A stretch of 64,000 nt of DNA, taken from the NCBI GenBank assembly GCA_052246725.1, contig JBQQCL010000001.1. One strand, 5' to 3'. Below, in pieces: positions 35,809 to 42,972 of this stretch (position 1 is its first letter; each line of letters begins with the position of its first letter). This stretch comes from Pseudalkalibacillus sp052246725 (lineage in GTDB: Bacteria; Bacillota; Bacilli; Bacillales; Fictibacillaceae). A model generated the notes under the pieces. The model did not search any database, was not told where the DNA came from, and saw only the letters and a list, made by a program, of their open reading frames with translations. A program made the translations under genes and the position numbers.

Positions 35809-36237
35809 ATGGGAGATTTGAGAGTTGAGCATGCAAAAGCGTGGTTTCATGATGTTTTTGGGAGAGGAGATTTGGCTCGGTTGGATGAGATTGCAGTGGA
35901 TGATGTGACAGTGAATACTGCCGGGCGCCATTCAGTCGGAAAACCGGAGTTCATCTAATTTCTGGACTGGTACCGGTCGACGTTCACAAACAGTGAATGG
36001 GAGTTGCACGATATCATCATTGGAGATGAGAAAGTCGTCATCCGGTACACTGGAACAAGCACCTATGCTGGGGGCTGGCTTGAGTTACCTGCTCGTGACG
36101 AACCCGTAAAAGAAACTGGTGTATTGATTTTCGCTTTTGAAGGGAATCTGATCAGTAAGATATGGTGCGAATTGAGCGATCTCGAGGTCTACAGTGATCT
36201 AGGTGGCCTGGCACATATCAAAAACCCGCAAAGCTGA
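35809..36237 (+). pseudogene. SnoaL-like (NTF2 fold) protein broken by one stop codon
   Basis: A 142-codon frame with RBS GGGGG 7 nt before its ATG, interrupted once by TAA at 35956-35958. Before the stop: HAKAWFHDVFGRGDLARLDE; after it FLDWYRSTFTNSEWELHDII and a full C-terminal half. Together they form one SnoaL-like polyketide-cyclase/NTF2-fold protein. One base change would restore it. TAA is not a Sec or Pyl codon here, so it is a nonsense mutant (or sequencing error). Confidence 0.75.
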
Positions 36238-36312
36238 AATGGTTTGGATTTAGCTGTAACATCGGGCTAGAACCTGCCATTGATGAAGGCTAAGCGACAG
36301 TTGTACGCATAA

Positions 36313-36349
36313 GGGTTGACCGTCTTTTAGCAGGTCAACCCCTATTTAT
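36313..36349 (+). terminator. Terminator-like hairpin after the SnoaL pseudogene
   Basis: GGGTTGACC pairs perfectly with GGTCAACCC around an 11 nt loop, then CTATTTATG. Confidence 0.65.
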
Positions 36350-36455
36350 GCTGTTGCCCAAACGAATAAAACAACAGCCTGTCAAAACTGATGTACATAT
36401 GTGGGATGAAACACCATCACAATCCATATATAATAAAGGCAGTGCTTTATTCATC

Positions 36456-36564
36456 GGTGCCAGGCACCGATAGAGAAGCCCTGGTACCATTGAATTCCTG
36501 ATCGGTGCCTGGCACACTTTGAAACTCCTTGGGAGAGTAAAACTCCATTTTGGTGCCTGGCACT
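36456..36564. repeat. GGTGCCTGGCACC array 1 (three units, 48 nt period)
   Basis: Odd palindromes at 36456 (GGTGCCAGGCACC), 36504 and 36552 (GGTGCCTGGCAC), exactly 48 nt apart. The spacers carry weak inverted repeats of their own. Located in the 370 nt gap before the MurG-like gene. A second array at 42859 has the same period. Confidence 0.85.
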
Positions 36565-36608
36565 GAAGCAGTTTACGCAAAGTGCAGTTTAATAAAAGGA
36601 TGATGTAA

Positions 36609-37676
36609 ATGAAGCGTATTTTGTTAACGGGGGGCGGTTCGACTGGCCACGTCGCTGTCAATCTTGCCTTGATCCCTCACTTGAAACGTAATAATTGGGA
36701 AATCCATTATATTGGATCACACAATGGAATTGAACGTGAGTTGATTAAACATCTCCCTGATGTTACGTATTATCCGATTTCTACAGGAAAACTGCGGAGA
36801 TATTTCGATATCAATAACTTTAAAGATCCGTTCAGGGTAATCAAAGGTATCGGTCAGGCGTATAGGATCATCCGGAAGGTGAAGCCGAGTATCGTTTTCT
36901 CTAAAGGGGGCTTCGTTTCAGTGCCTGTAATCCTTGCCTCCCGGCTTACGAAAACGCCAGTCATTTCTCACGAGTCTGATATGAGTCCCGGACTTGCGAA
37001 TAAAATCTCAATGCCATTCGCTTCAAAGGTATGTGTGACCTTCCCGGAAACACTCAAACACCTCCCTGAAGACAAAGGAATTTTACTCGGGTCGATTGTT
37101 CGTGAAGAATTGCGTACAGGTCTAAAACGAAAAGGGCTTCATTTTTGTGATTTCACTGAATCCAAGCCCGTCATCCTCGTAATGGGAGGAAGTCAGGGAG
37201 CTAAGAGGCTTAATGAGGCTGTAAGAAATCTTGTACCGACATTGACTGAAAAGTATCAAATCGTCCACCTTTGCGGAAAAGGGAAAGTCGATGAGACGAT
37301 CAATGTTCATGGATATAAGCAGTTTGAGTATATAAAAGATGAGTTGCCTGATATTCTCGCAATGACGGATCTCGTCGTCACCCGAGCAGGTTCAAACTCA
37401 ATCTATGAATTTCTCGATCTGCAGATTCCGATGATTCTAGTACCGCTTCCTCTCAGCCAGAGCCGCGGTGATCAAATACAAAATGCGGAGTCTTTTAAAA
37501 AGCAAGGCTTTGCTGAAGTGATTCAAGAAGAAGACGTCACTGATGAATCGCTTCATCAATTAATAGAGAAAACATACAACGAACGTGAACAATATAAAAG
37601 AAGCATGCAGCGGAGCGAGCAAAGCAATCCACTCGAAAAGCTGTACGGTTTGCTGGAAAAATACAGTAAATATTAA
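36609..37676 (+). CDS. murG: MurG-like UDP-GlcNAc:lipid I N-acetylglucosaminyltransferase
   Basis: A 355-residue GT-B glycosyltransferase. The N-terminal loop LLTGGGSTGHVAVNLALI differs slightly from the GGTGGH of housekeeping MurG. LVVTRAGSNSIYEFLDLQIP (about 260), PLPLSQSRGDQIQNAESF (about 280) and MGGSQGAKRLN (about 185) are conserved. It is probably a second MurG, as in B. cereus-group genomes, because it is not in a division/cell-wall cluster. It would make lipid II or a related glycolipid at the membrane. Small basic gene 37894 follows. Confidence 0.88.
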   Translation: MKRILLTGGGSTGHVAVNLALIPHLKRNNWEIHYIGSHNGIERELIKHLPDVTYYPISTGKLRRYFDINNFKDPFRVIKGIGQAYRIIRKVKPSIVFSKGGFVSVPVILASRLTKTPVISHESDMSPGLANKISMPFASKVCVTFPETLKHLPEDKGILLGSIVREELRTGLKRKGLHFCDFTESKPVILVMGGSQGAKRLNEAVRNLVPTLTEKYQIVHLCGKGKVDETINVHGYKQFEYIKDELPDILAMTDLVVTRAGSNSIYEFLDLQIPMILVPLPLSQSRGDQIQNAESFKKQGFAEVIQEEDVTDESLHQLIEKTYNEREQYKRSMQRSEQSNPLEKLYGLLEKYSKY

Positions 37677-37686
37677 AATGAACTAT

Positions 37687-37810
37687 ACTGTCCCAGAAGT
37701 GTCTGAGTCTCTCGTACTTAACAACATTTTGAGAGAAAAAGTGTTTTTGATACAAACTGTTGTTTTGGAGGTTTCTGATGCTTTTTTGGGACAGTGTTTT
37801 TATTTTTATC
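37687..37810 (+). terminator. Inverted repeat and T-rich tail after murG-like gene
   Basis: ACTGTCCCA (37687) and TGGGACAGT (37787) are perfect inverted repeats 100 nt apart, with inner AACAACA/TGTTGTT. The tail GTTTTTATTTTTATC follows. It may be a small repeat element serving as terminator. Confidence 0.5.
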
Positions 37811-37893
37811 ATAAGAGGAATGTGTATTAATACTTCCTCTTTATCTACCAACAAGACTATGTCTACTAATCAATGGAAGGAGAATGAATACAA

Positions 37894-38007
37894 ATGGCGA
37901 TCAAAAAGCTGATCAAAGCTTTTATCCTGAAAAAAGGGTATAACATGGCAAGAAGGCATCTCATTCCAATGGCAAAAAAAGAATGGAAGAAACGACGTAG
38001 AAGGTAG
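37894..38007 (+). CDS. Very small basic protein (37 aa)
   Basis: AIKKLIKAFILKKGYNMARR, then HLIPMAKKEWKKRRRR. GGAAGGAG precedes the ATG by about 11 nt and a terminator follows. Highly cationic with an amphipathic N-terminal helix. No family is recognised and expression is uncertain. Confidence 0.45.
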   Translation: MAIKKLIKAFILKKGYNMARRHLIPMAKKEWKKRRRR

Positions 38008-38130
38008 ATGCTTATTTAAAGAACTTAAACGGGTCGTTTCCGTTTTTCGTTTAGTTTACCTGCGGAAAGGATAGTAATCGACAATACAAACGAACAGAGT
38101 CCAACTAAAAGATGATAGAAACAAACGAAA

Positions 38131-38174
38131 GAAGGACTGTCTCACCAATATTTTGGTGTGTCAGTCCTTTTTTT
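38131..38174. terminator. Bidirectional terminator
   Basis: AAGGACTG...CAGTCCTT with inner CACCA/TGGTG. Seven T follow on the plus strand. It separates the small basic gene and the convergent ABC cluster. Confidence 0.85.
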
Positions 38175-38189
38175 GATCGATATTCTCAT

Positions 38190-39101
38190 CTAGTTTATAG
38201 TGCTGACTTCAAAATTCTTGATTTCAATGACATTTGAAGCAACATAATGCTCATTGCCGATATTGATCAGATGCGGGGGATGCGGTGACGCAGGAGGAAC
38301 AATGATTTTCTCCTGGATCACATCCCGTTGAGTCGGATCATTTCTTGGAATAGATGCGAGTAGAGACTTCGTATAGGGATGGACAGGATTCCTGTAAATT
38401 TCCTCTTTACCGGCAATCTCCAACATATGACCACCATTCAGTATACCAACCCGATCGCTCATATGATGTACAACGCTTAAATCATGTGAAATGAAAATGG
38501 AGGTCAGATTGAATTCTTTCTGCAGATCCTTTAATAGGTTCAATATTTGTGCCTGCACAGATACGTCTAGTGCTGATACCGGTTCATCAGCAATGATCAG
38601 TTTAGGATTCAAGATCAGTGCACGGGCGATTGCTATCCGTTGTCTTTGACCTCCTGAGAACTCATGGATTGTTTTTTGATAGGAACTTTTGGGAAGTCCT
38701 ACATTTTCTAGCATCTGAAAAGCTCTCTGCGTTCTTTCCTCTTGTGAAAACACCTTCTGTATGACGAGTGGTTCTTCGATGATTTCCCCTACTTTCAACC
38801 GGGGACTAAGAGATTCATAGGGATTTTGAAAGATCATCTGGAAATCCTTCCTCATCTCCCTCAATTTTTTACCGTCTAATCTGGTCAAATCGACTCCAGC
38901 AAACTTGATAGAGCCATAATCAGGTGCCAGTAGCCGTATGATCGTTCGTCCAAGCGTCGTTTTTCCAGATCCGGATTCACCTACGATTCCTAAGGTTTCT
39001 CCTTCGTATACGTTGAAGGTAACCCCTCCGATTGCCTTTTTGATGCTTCTGCCATCTTGAAACGAAGTAGAAAGGTTTTGGACTTCAACTAATGGTTTCA
39101 T
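38190..39101 (-). CDS. Peptide ABC transporter ATPase (OppF/DppF-like)
   Basis: A 303-residue ATPase: Walker A GESGSGKTTLGR (about residue 40), Q-loop FQMIFQNPYESL, ABC signature FSGGQRQRIAIARAL (about 145), Walker B LIIADEPVSALD. The C-terminal PHPYTKSLL-type motif (HPYTKSLLASIP) marks the oligopeptide subfamily. It pairs with the OppD-like ATPase; the two genes are separated by a family B repeat, unusual in such operons. Confidence 0.92.
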   Translation of the reverse strand: MKPLVEVQNLSTSFQDGRSIKKAIGGVTFNVYEGETLGIVGESGSGKTTLGRTIIRLLAPDYGSIKFAGVDLTRLDGKKLREMRKDFQMIFQNPYESLSPRLKVGEIIEEPLVIQKVFSQEERTQRAFQMLENVGLPKSSYQKTIHEFSGGQRQRIAIARALILNPKLIIADEPVSALDVSVQAQILNLLKDLQKEFNLTSIFISHDLSVVHHMSDRVGILNGGHMLEIAGKEEIYRNPVHPYTKSLLASIPRNDPTQRDVIQEKIIVPPASPHPPHLINIGNEHYVASNVIEIKNFEVSTIN

Positions 39102-39125
39102 GCCTTCAACACCTCACCTTTTTCA

Positions 39126-39212
39126 TAAAGAAAACTTGGTAAAGCCAAGCCTTTGACGCAGGCTGAGCTTTAGTTGCGCTTATATTGAAGAAAGTATTTT
39201 ATACTTTCTTTA
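39126..39212 (+). repeat. Family B repeat, copy 5 (between the two ATPase genes)
   Basis: TAAAGAAAACTTGGTAAAGC to TACTTTCTTTA. Read leftwards, its right end begins TAAAGAAAGTA, and that TAA (39210-39212) is the stop codon of the OppD-like gene. Confidence 0.9.
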
Positions 39213-40163
39213 AATGTCAAAAAACCTAACATGATGACCAGGTTCAACTTCGATCAAGGTTGAAGATGAATGATAAACCTTTTCATCTGCCGAAAACGTT
39301 TCCGGGGCAAATTTTCGTCCTCCAAAGCCATGTTGCAAACTGACGGCATCCCTTATCGTCTGCAAATGCTCCTTAGGCTCTTCTATTTTCGGGATACTCT
39401 CCATCAACCCTTTCGTATAGGGATGGATGGGATTTTTGAAAAGCGTGAACACATCAGCGGATTCGACGATTTTACCCCCGAACATCACCAATACTCGATC
39501 CGCATATTCTGCCACTAGCCCGAAATCATGAGTGATCAGGAGGAGAGATGTAGCAGTCGTTTTCTTATATTCGTTCATCAAGTCAAGAATTTGTTTTTGA
39601 ATGGTTACATCTAATGCAGTAGTGGGTTCATCGGCAATGATCAGCTGTGGTTTGCATGAAATCGCCATGGCAATGAGAGCACGTTGTTTCATCCCGCCAG
39701 AAAGCTGACCAGGGTATTGATCAAACACTTCTGTCGGGTTGTTGAACCCTACTTCCGTCAATAGACGCAGCGCCTCCCGTCTAAGTTCTTTACGATTCAT
39801 CAGCCGATGATAAACGAGGCCTTCTGTAATTTGTTTTCCGACTTTCATGGACGGATTCAATGATACAGAAGCATCCTGGAAAATCATCGAGATCTCCTTC
39901 CCCCGTATTTTTTGTAATTCTTTATCCGGAAGTGCTAATAAGTCCTTGTCATTATAGAAAATACGTCCATTACGAATACCTCCGTTAGCAGGTAAAAGCC
40001 CGAGGATAGAGAGGGAGGTCACACTTTTTCCAGATCCAGATTCTCCGATCAGCGCAACCGTTTCACCTTTAGCGATTGAAAAGCTGACATCATCGATTGC
40101 GACGAATTCATCTTCTTCAGAGCCAAAAGCGACACTTAGATTTTGAACTTCGAGCAAATTCAT
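39210..40163 (-). CDS. Peptide ABC transporter ATPase (OppD/DppD-like)
   Basis: A 317-residue ATPase: Walker A GESGSGKSVTSLSI (about 38), Q-loop ISMIFQDASVSLNPSM, signature LSGGMKQRALIAMAI (about 155), Walker B LIIADEPTTALDVT, and the C-terminal HPYTKGLMESIP. Its last residues (VRFFDI) run to a TAA supplied by the family B repeat, so the original C-terminus may have been altered. The start overlaps the upstream permease by 4 nt. Confidence 0.92.
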   Translation of the reverse strand: MNLLEVQNLSVAFGSEEDEFVAIDDVSFSIAKGETVALIGESGSGKSVTSLSILGLLPANGGIRNGRIFYNDKDLLALPDKELQKIRGKEISMIFQDASVSLNPSMKVGKQITEGLVYHRLMNRKELRREALRLLTEVGFNNPTEVFDQYPGQLSGGMKQRALIAMAISCKPQLIIADEPTTALDVTIQKQILDLMNEYKKTTATSLLLITHDFGLVAEYADRVLVMFGGKIVESADVFTLFKNPIHPYTKGLMESIPKIEEPKEHLQTIRDAVSLQHGFGGRKFAPETFSADEKVYHSSSTLIEVEPGHHVRFFDI

Positions 40164-41098
40164 ATTCCCCTCCCTCTCTCTCCGTGTTTCATAGCATTCT
40201 GCATGCCATTGATGATCAGGTTCATCGAAAAAATCGTCAATGAAAAGAAAGCTAAAGGTATAAGGACCACATGCGGGCTATGTACGATTTCTTGAAAATT
40301 GTTGCCGATAAGACCGGACCATTCTCCAGACAGCGAGACGAATACCTCGTGTGTGCTTAATAAATCCCCATCCAGGATCGTTTTGACCCCTCCAAGGAAA
40401 ATCAATAAAACACCAAGATGAGCAAGTAAGATCATTACCTGGATGATTTGTTGGGCTGTCACTAATAAGAAGCGGCTGGTCATCTCTGGCAGTACGTGCT
40501 TGACATATACATATCGATGCTTTGCCCCAAGAGATAAAGTACTGACAATGTATTCCTTCCTTGTGATCATTGCCATATCCTTTGAAAAAACCGATATGAG
40601 AGGCGGGACTCCGATCAAGATCAATATGATGCTCTGGATCAATACGATTTCAAAGAAACTGGTCCCTTCCTGCGCTTGTTTTACCGCTAATGGAGCCATC
40701 AGCAAATACCCTAAAATTGAAGCTGGTACAAAAAGGGTCGATTCGATGATATCTTCAAACATAGGACGTAGTTTTTCATTGTATTGATGATAAAAAATCG
40801 CCAGCACACCAGCAGCGATAACCCGTATTAAAGCAATCGAAATCGTGATCAGCAAGGTATACTTAGCACCACTGATTACCAGGCTCAGCAAGTTCCTGCC
40901 GAATCGATCCGTTCCGAACGGAGGGACCTGTGAGGGCGAAAAAGGAGCAACATCAACCAGCTTTCCATCTTTATAGAGATATTTGACTTCCTCTGGAGGG
41001 TCAGCAAATAACGGATATCCAAGACTCAACACTAGCAATGACAATACGATGAATGCGCCAATCCAAAACTGTGGTTGTTTCCATAAGACCCTGCTCAT
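40160..41098 (-). CDS. Peptide ABC transporter permease (OppC-like)
   Basis: A 312-residue permease: N-terminal anchor (IGAFIVLSLLVLSLGYPLFA), the OppC-type PFGTDRFGRNLLSLVISGAK loop (about 58-78), then five membrane segments and an EAA-like loop (VSTLSLGAKHRYVYVKHVLP). It overlaps both neighbours by 4 nt (ATGA), so the four genes are one operon. Confidence 0.88.
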   Translation of the reverse strand: MSRVLWKQPQFWIGAFIVLSLLVLSLGYPLFADPPEEVKYLYKDGKLVDVAPFSPSQVPPFGTDRFGRNLLSLVISGAKYTLLITISIALIRVIAAGVLAIFYHQYNEKLRPMFEDIIESTLFVPASILGYLLMAPLAVKQAQEGTSFFEIVLIQSIILILIGVPPLISVFSKDMAMITRKEYIVSTLSLGAKHRYVYVKHVLPEMTSRFLLVTAQQIIQVMILLAHLGVLLIFLGGVKTILDGDLLSTHEVFVSLSGEWSGLIGNNFQEIVHSPHVVLIPLAFFSLTIFSMNLIINGMQNAMKHGERGRGI

Positions 41099-41904
41099 AC
41101 GTATGCATCCCCTTTATCACCCGTGGCTCGATCAATCATCGCTTGAGCTGCTTCGAATAAGAATAAGAAAGGAATTGTGATCATGATCGTGCTTATTATA
41201 AATACAAAGATATTTGGACTAAGCATGATTCTCATCAATCCGTGGATGTTGAACACGTATTCCATGATAAATAGGTTCGATAGCATGAAGACGAAAATCG
41301 TTTTGAAATAGAGGAACAGATTGAATAAAACGTTTCTGAACACATGGCGGAACAATATGTAATAATCACCAAGACCCATTGATTTTGACACGTTGACGTA
41401 GGCTTTATTCTTCTCTTCTTCAAGCAAAAGGAACGTGATTTTGAACAACTGGATGGTAGGCAGGACAGATAGGACCAAAATCGGGAGCAGATAAATTTTA
41501 TCATCATACACCACCGTCACATTACTGATGAGCCAACCTGTTTTTTGGTAGATATAAACGATCAACAATTGCAAGGATAGTACAATGAACAAATCAGGAA
41601 TGGATTCGAATAGGGTTAGTAGCCCGTAGACCATCCTCTTTAGAAAACGCGGCAACAAAGTGGTGCAAAATGTAAACAAAATGGCAAAAATCAAACCGAG
41701 TATCAACGCGCCGAAGAAAATCGTCATCGAATAAGCGTACTTATCAAAAATACCCGGAAAGAGATCATATGTTTTTCCATTAAATGTGTAGGATTGCAGA
41801 TTGATCGTCTGGTCGAATCCATAAAGAAGACTCGGTAAAAAACCGATGAAAATGATACCGATTATAATAGATTTCAATCGTTTGAAATAAACACCCAGTG
41901 ACAC
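41095..41904 (-). CDS. Peptide-type ABC permease (OppB-like, divergent)
   Basis: A 269-residue permease with six predicted membrane segments and an EAA-like loop (NVSKSMGLGDYYILFRHVFR). Shorter and more divergent than ordinary OppB (about 305-330). GTG start with GGGGG 8 nt upstream. First gene of the cluster permease-permease-ATPase-ATPase; no solute-binding protein gene is adjacent, so the substrate may be delivered by a remote binding protein. Confidence 0.82.
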   Translation of the reverse strand: MSLGVYFKRLKSIIIGIIFIGFLPSLLYGFDQTINLQSYTFNGKTYDLFPGIFDKYAYSMTIFFGALILGLIFAILFTFCTTLLPRFLKRMVYGLLTLFESIPDLFIVLSLQLLIVYIYQKTGWLISNVTVVYDDKIYLLPILVLSVLPTIQLFKITFLLLEEEKNKAYVNVSKSMGLGDYYILFRHVFRNVLFNLFLYFKTIFVFMLSNLFIMEYVFNIHGLMRIMLSPNIFVFIISTIMITIPFLFLFEAAQAMIDRATGDKGDAYV

Positions 41905-42022
41905 CTTTTTATCCCCCTTCTATTTGATTGGGTTTCTCTCATAACTCTAGTAAATTTGCGAATATTTTGAAATAATCGTACCAATGATATCGATTTATGT
42001 AAACAAATTCCATCCGAAGAAA

Positions 42023-42107
42023 TAAAGAAACCTTGGCACAGATAAGCTTTAGCGCAAGCTGAGCCTTAGTTGCCCTTATATTGAAGTAAGTATTTATTCT
42101 TTCTTTA
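42023..42107 (+). repeat. Family B repeat, copy 6
   Basis: TAAAGAAACCTTGGC to TTCTTTCTTTA. Lies between the ABC operon and the dedA terminator. Confidence 0.88.
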
Positions 42108-42113
42108 AATGTT

Positions 42114-42138
42114 AAAAAGACGACCAAAACGGCCGCCA
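42114..42138 (-). terminator. Terminator of the dedA gene
   Basis: On the minus strand GGCGGCC pairs with GGTCGTC (two G-U) around TTTT, followed by TTTTT. Confidence 0.75.
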
Positions 42139-42139
42139 A

Positions 42140-42760
42140 TTACTGAGAATTCTTCTTTTTCCTTTTATGTTGCACGTACCAGGCAATAAACAGGATCGCC
42201 ACAATGCCAAGTACGATGTAGATTGTTTTCGAATAGAGCTTCACATATTGGATGATACCTGTCCAATTTTCACCAAGTGCAGCCCCAATGCTTACAAGGA
42301 GGATATTCCAGATGATCGTTCCAAGTGTGGTGAGAACGATGAAGAAGAGAAATGGCATGTTCGACATACCCGCAGGGATGGATATGACACTTCGTAAAAA
42401 TGGCATCATCCTTCCAAAGAAAACCGTCCATTTTCCATGGCGATCGAACCAGTCATCTGCACGTCTTACATCTTTCTTTTTCACTCGGAGAATGTGTCCC
42501 CAGCGATCAATCATTTTTTCTAAGTTTTCAACATCCAATAGCAATCCAACGCCATACAGGACGATCGCACCAAATACCGAGCCGGCTGTCGAAGCCAAGA
42601 TGACACCGATGATGTGCAGATCTGTGGTAGTCGTGACGAACCCACTGAACGGCAGCACCACCTCAGAAGGAATCGGGGGAAAAAGATTTTCCAAAGCCAT
42701 TATAAGGAAGATGCCAAAATACCCATATTGCTCAATGAACTCTGTATACCAACTCTCCAT
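42140..42760 (-). CDS. DedA/Tvp38-family membrane protein
   Basis: A 206-residue protein with four or five membrane segments. DedA hallmarks: ENLFPPIPSEVVLPFSGF near the N-terminus (re-entrant loop) and GRMMPFLRSVISIPAGMSNM (about 120, the F/GR-x4-R-x3-PAG motif). Such proteins are proton-dependent; some members flip undecaprenyl phosphate or phospholipids. GGAG is 6 nt from the ATG at 42760; the ATG at 42793 lacks an RBS. Confidence 0.9.
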   Translation of the reverse strand: MESWYTEFIEQYGYFGIFLIMALENLFPPIPSEVVLPFSGFVTTTTDLHIIGVILASTAGSVFGAIVLYGVGLLLDVENLEKMIDRWGHILRVKKKDVRRADDWFDRHGKWTVFFGRMMPFLRSVISIPAGMSNMPFLFFIVLTTLGTIIWNILLVSIGAALGENWTGIIQYVKLYSKTIYIVLGIVAILFIAWYVQHKRKKKNSQ

Positions 42761-42858
42761 TACATGCTCCTTTAAAACGAACTTCAACATCATTTACTTT
42801 CTTATCATACTTCCCCTACCGTAAAATTTCAAAACAGAGAGTGCGGTGGTGCGGAGGT

Positions 42859-42967
42859 GGTGCCTGGCACCGAAAAAGAAGCTTACTCCCCCAACGAATT
42901 CAAAACGGTGCCAGGCACCCAAAAAGAACCGTTGCTGCGTAAGGGTTCTCAAAGTGTACCTGGCACC
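42859..42967. repeat. GGTGCCTGGCACC array 2 (three units, 48 nt period)
   Basis: Palindromes at 42859 (GGTGCCTGGCACC), 42907 (GGTGCCAGGCACC) and 42955 (TGTACCTGGCACC), exactly 48 nt apart as in array 1. The first spacer resembles that of array 1 (GAAAAAGAAGC...GAATTC versus GATAGAGAAGC...GAATTC). It lies directly downstream of the pullulanase stop. Confidence 0.85.
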
Positions 42968-42972
42968 ATTAA

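Noticed and set aside
35956..35958. Recoded stop in the SnoaL-like gene
   Set aside because: The codon is TAA, which is not used for Sec or Pyl, and no nearby structure suggests recoding; a nonsense mutation is simpler.
36456..36564. CRISPR array
   Set aside because: Repeats are 13 nt palindromes with related rather than unique spacers, only three units, no leader and no cas genes.
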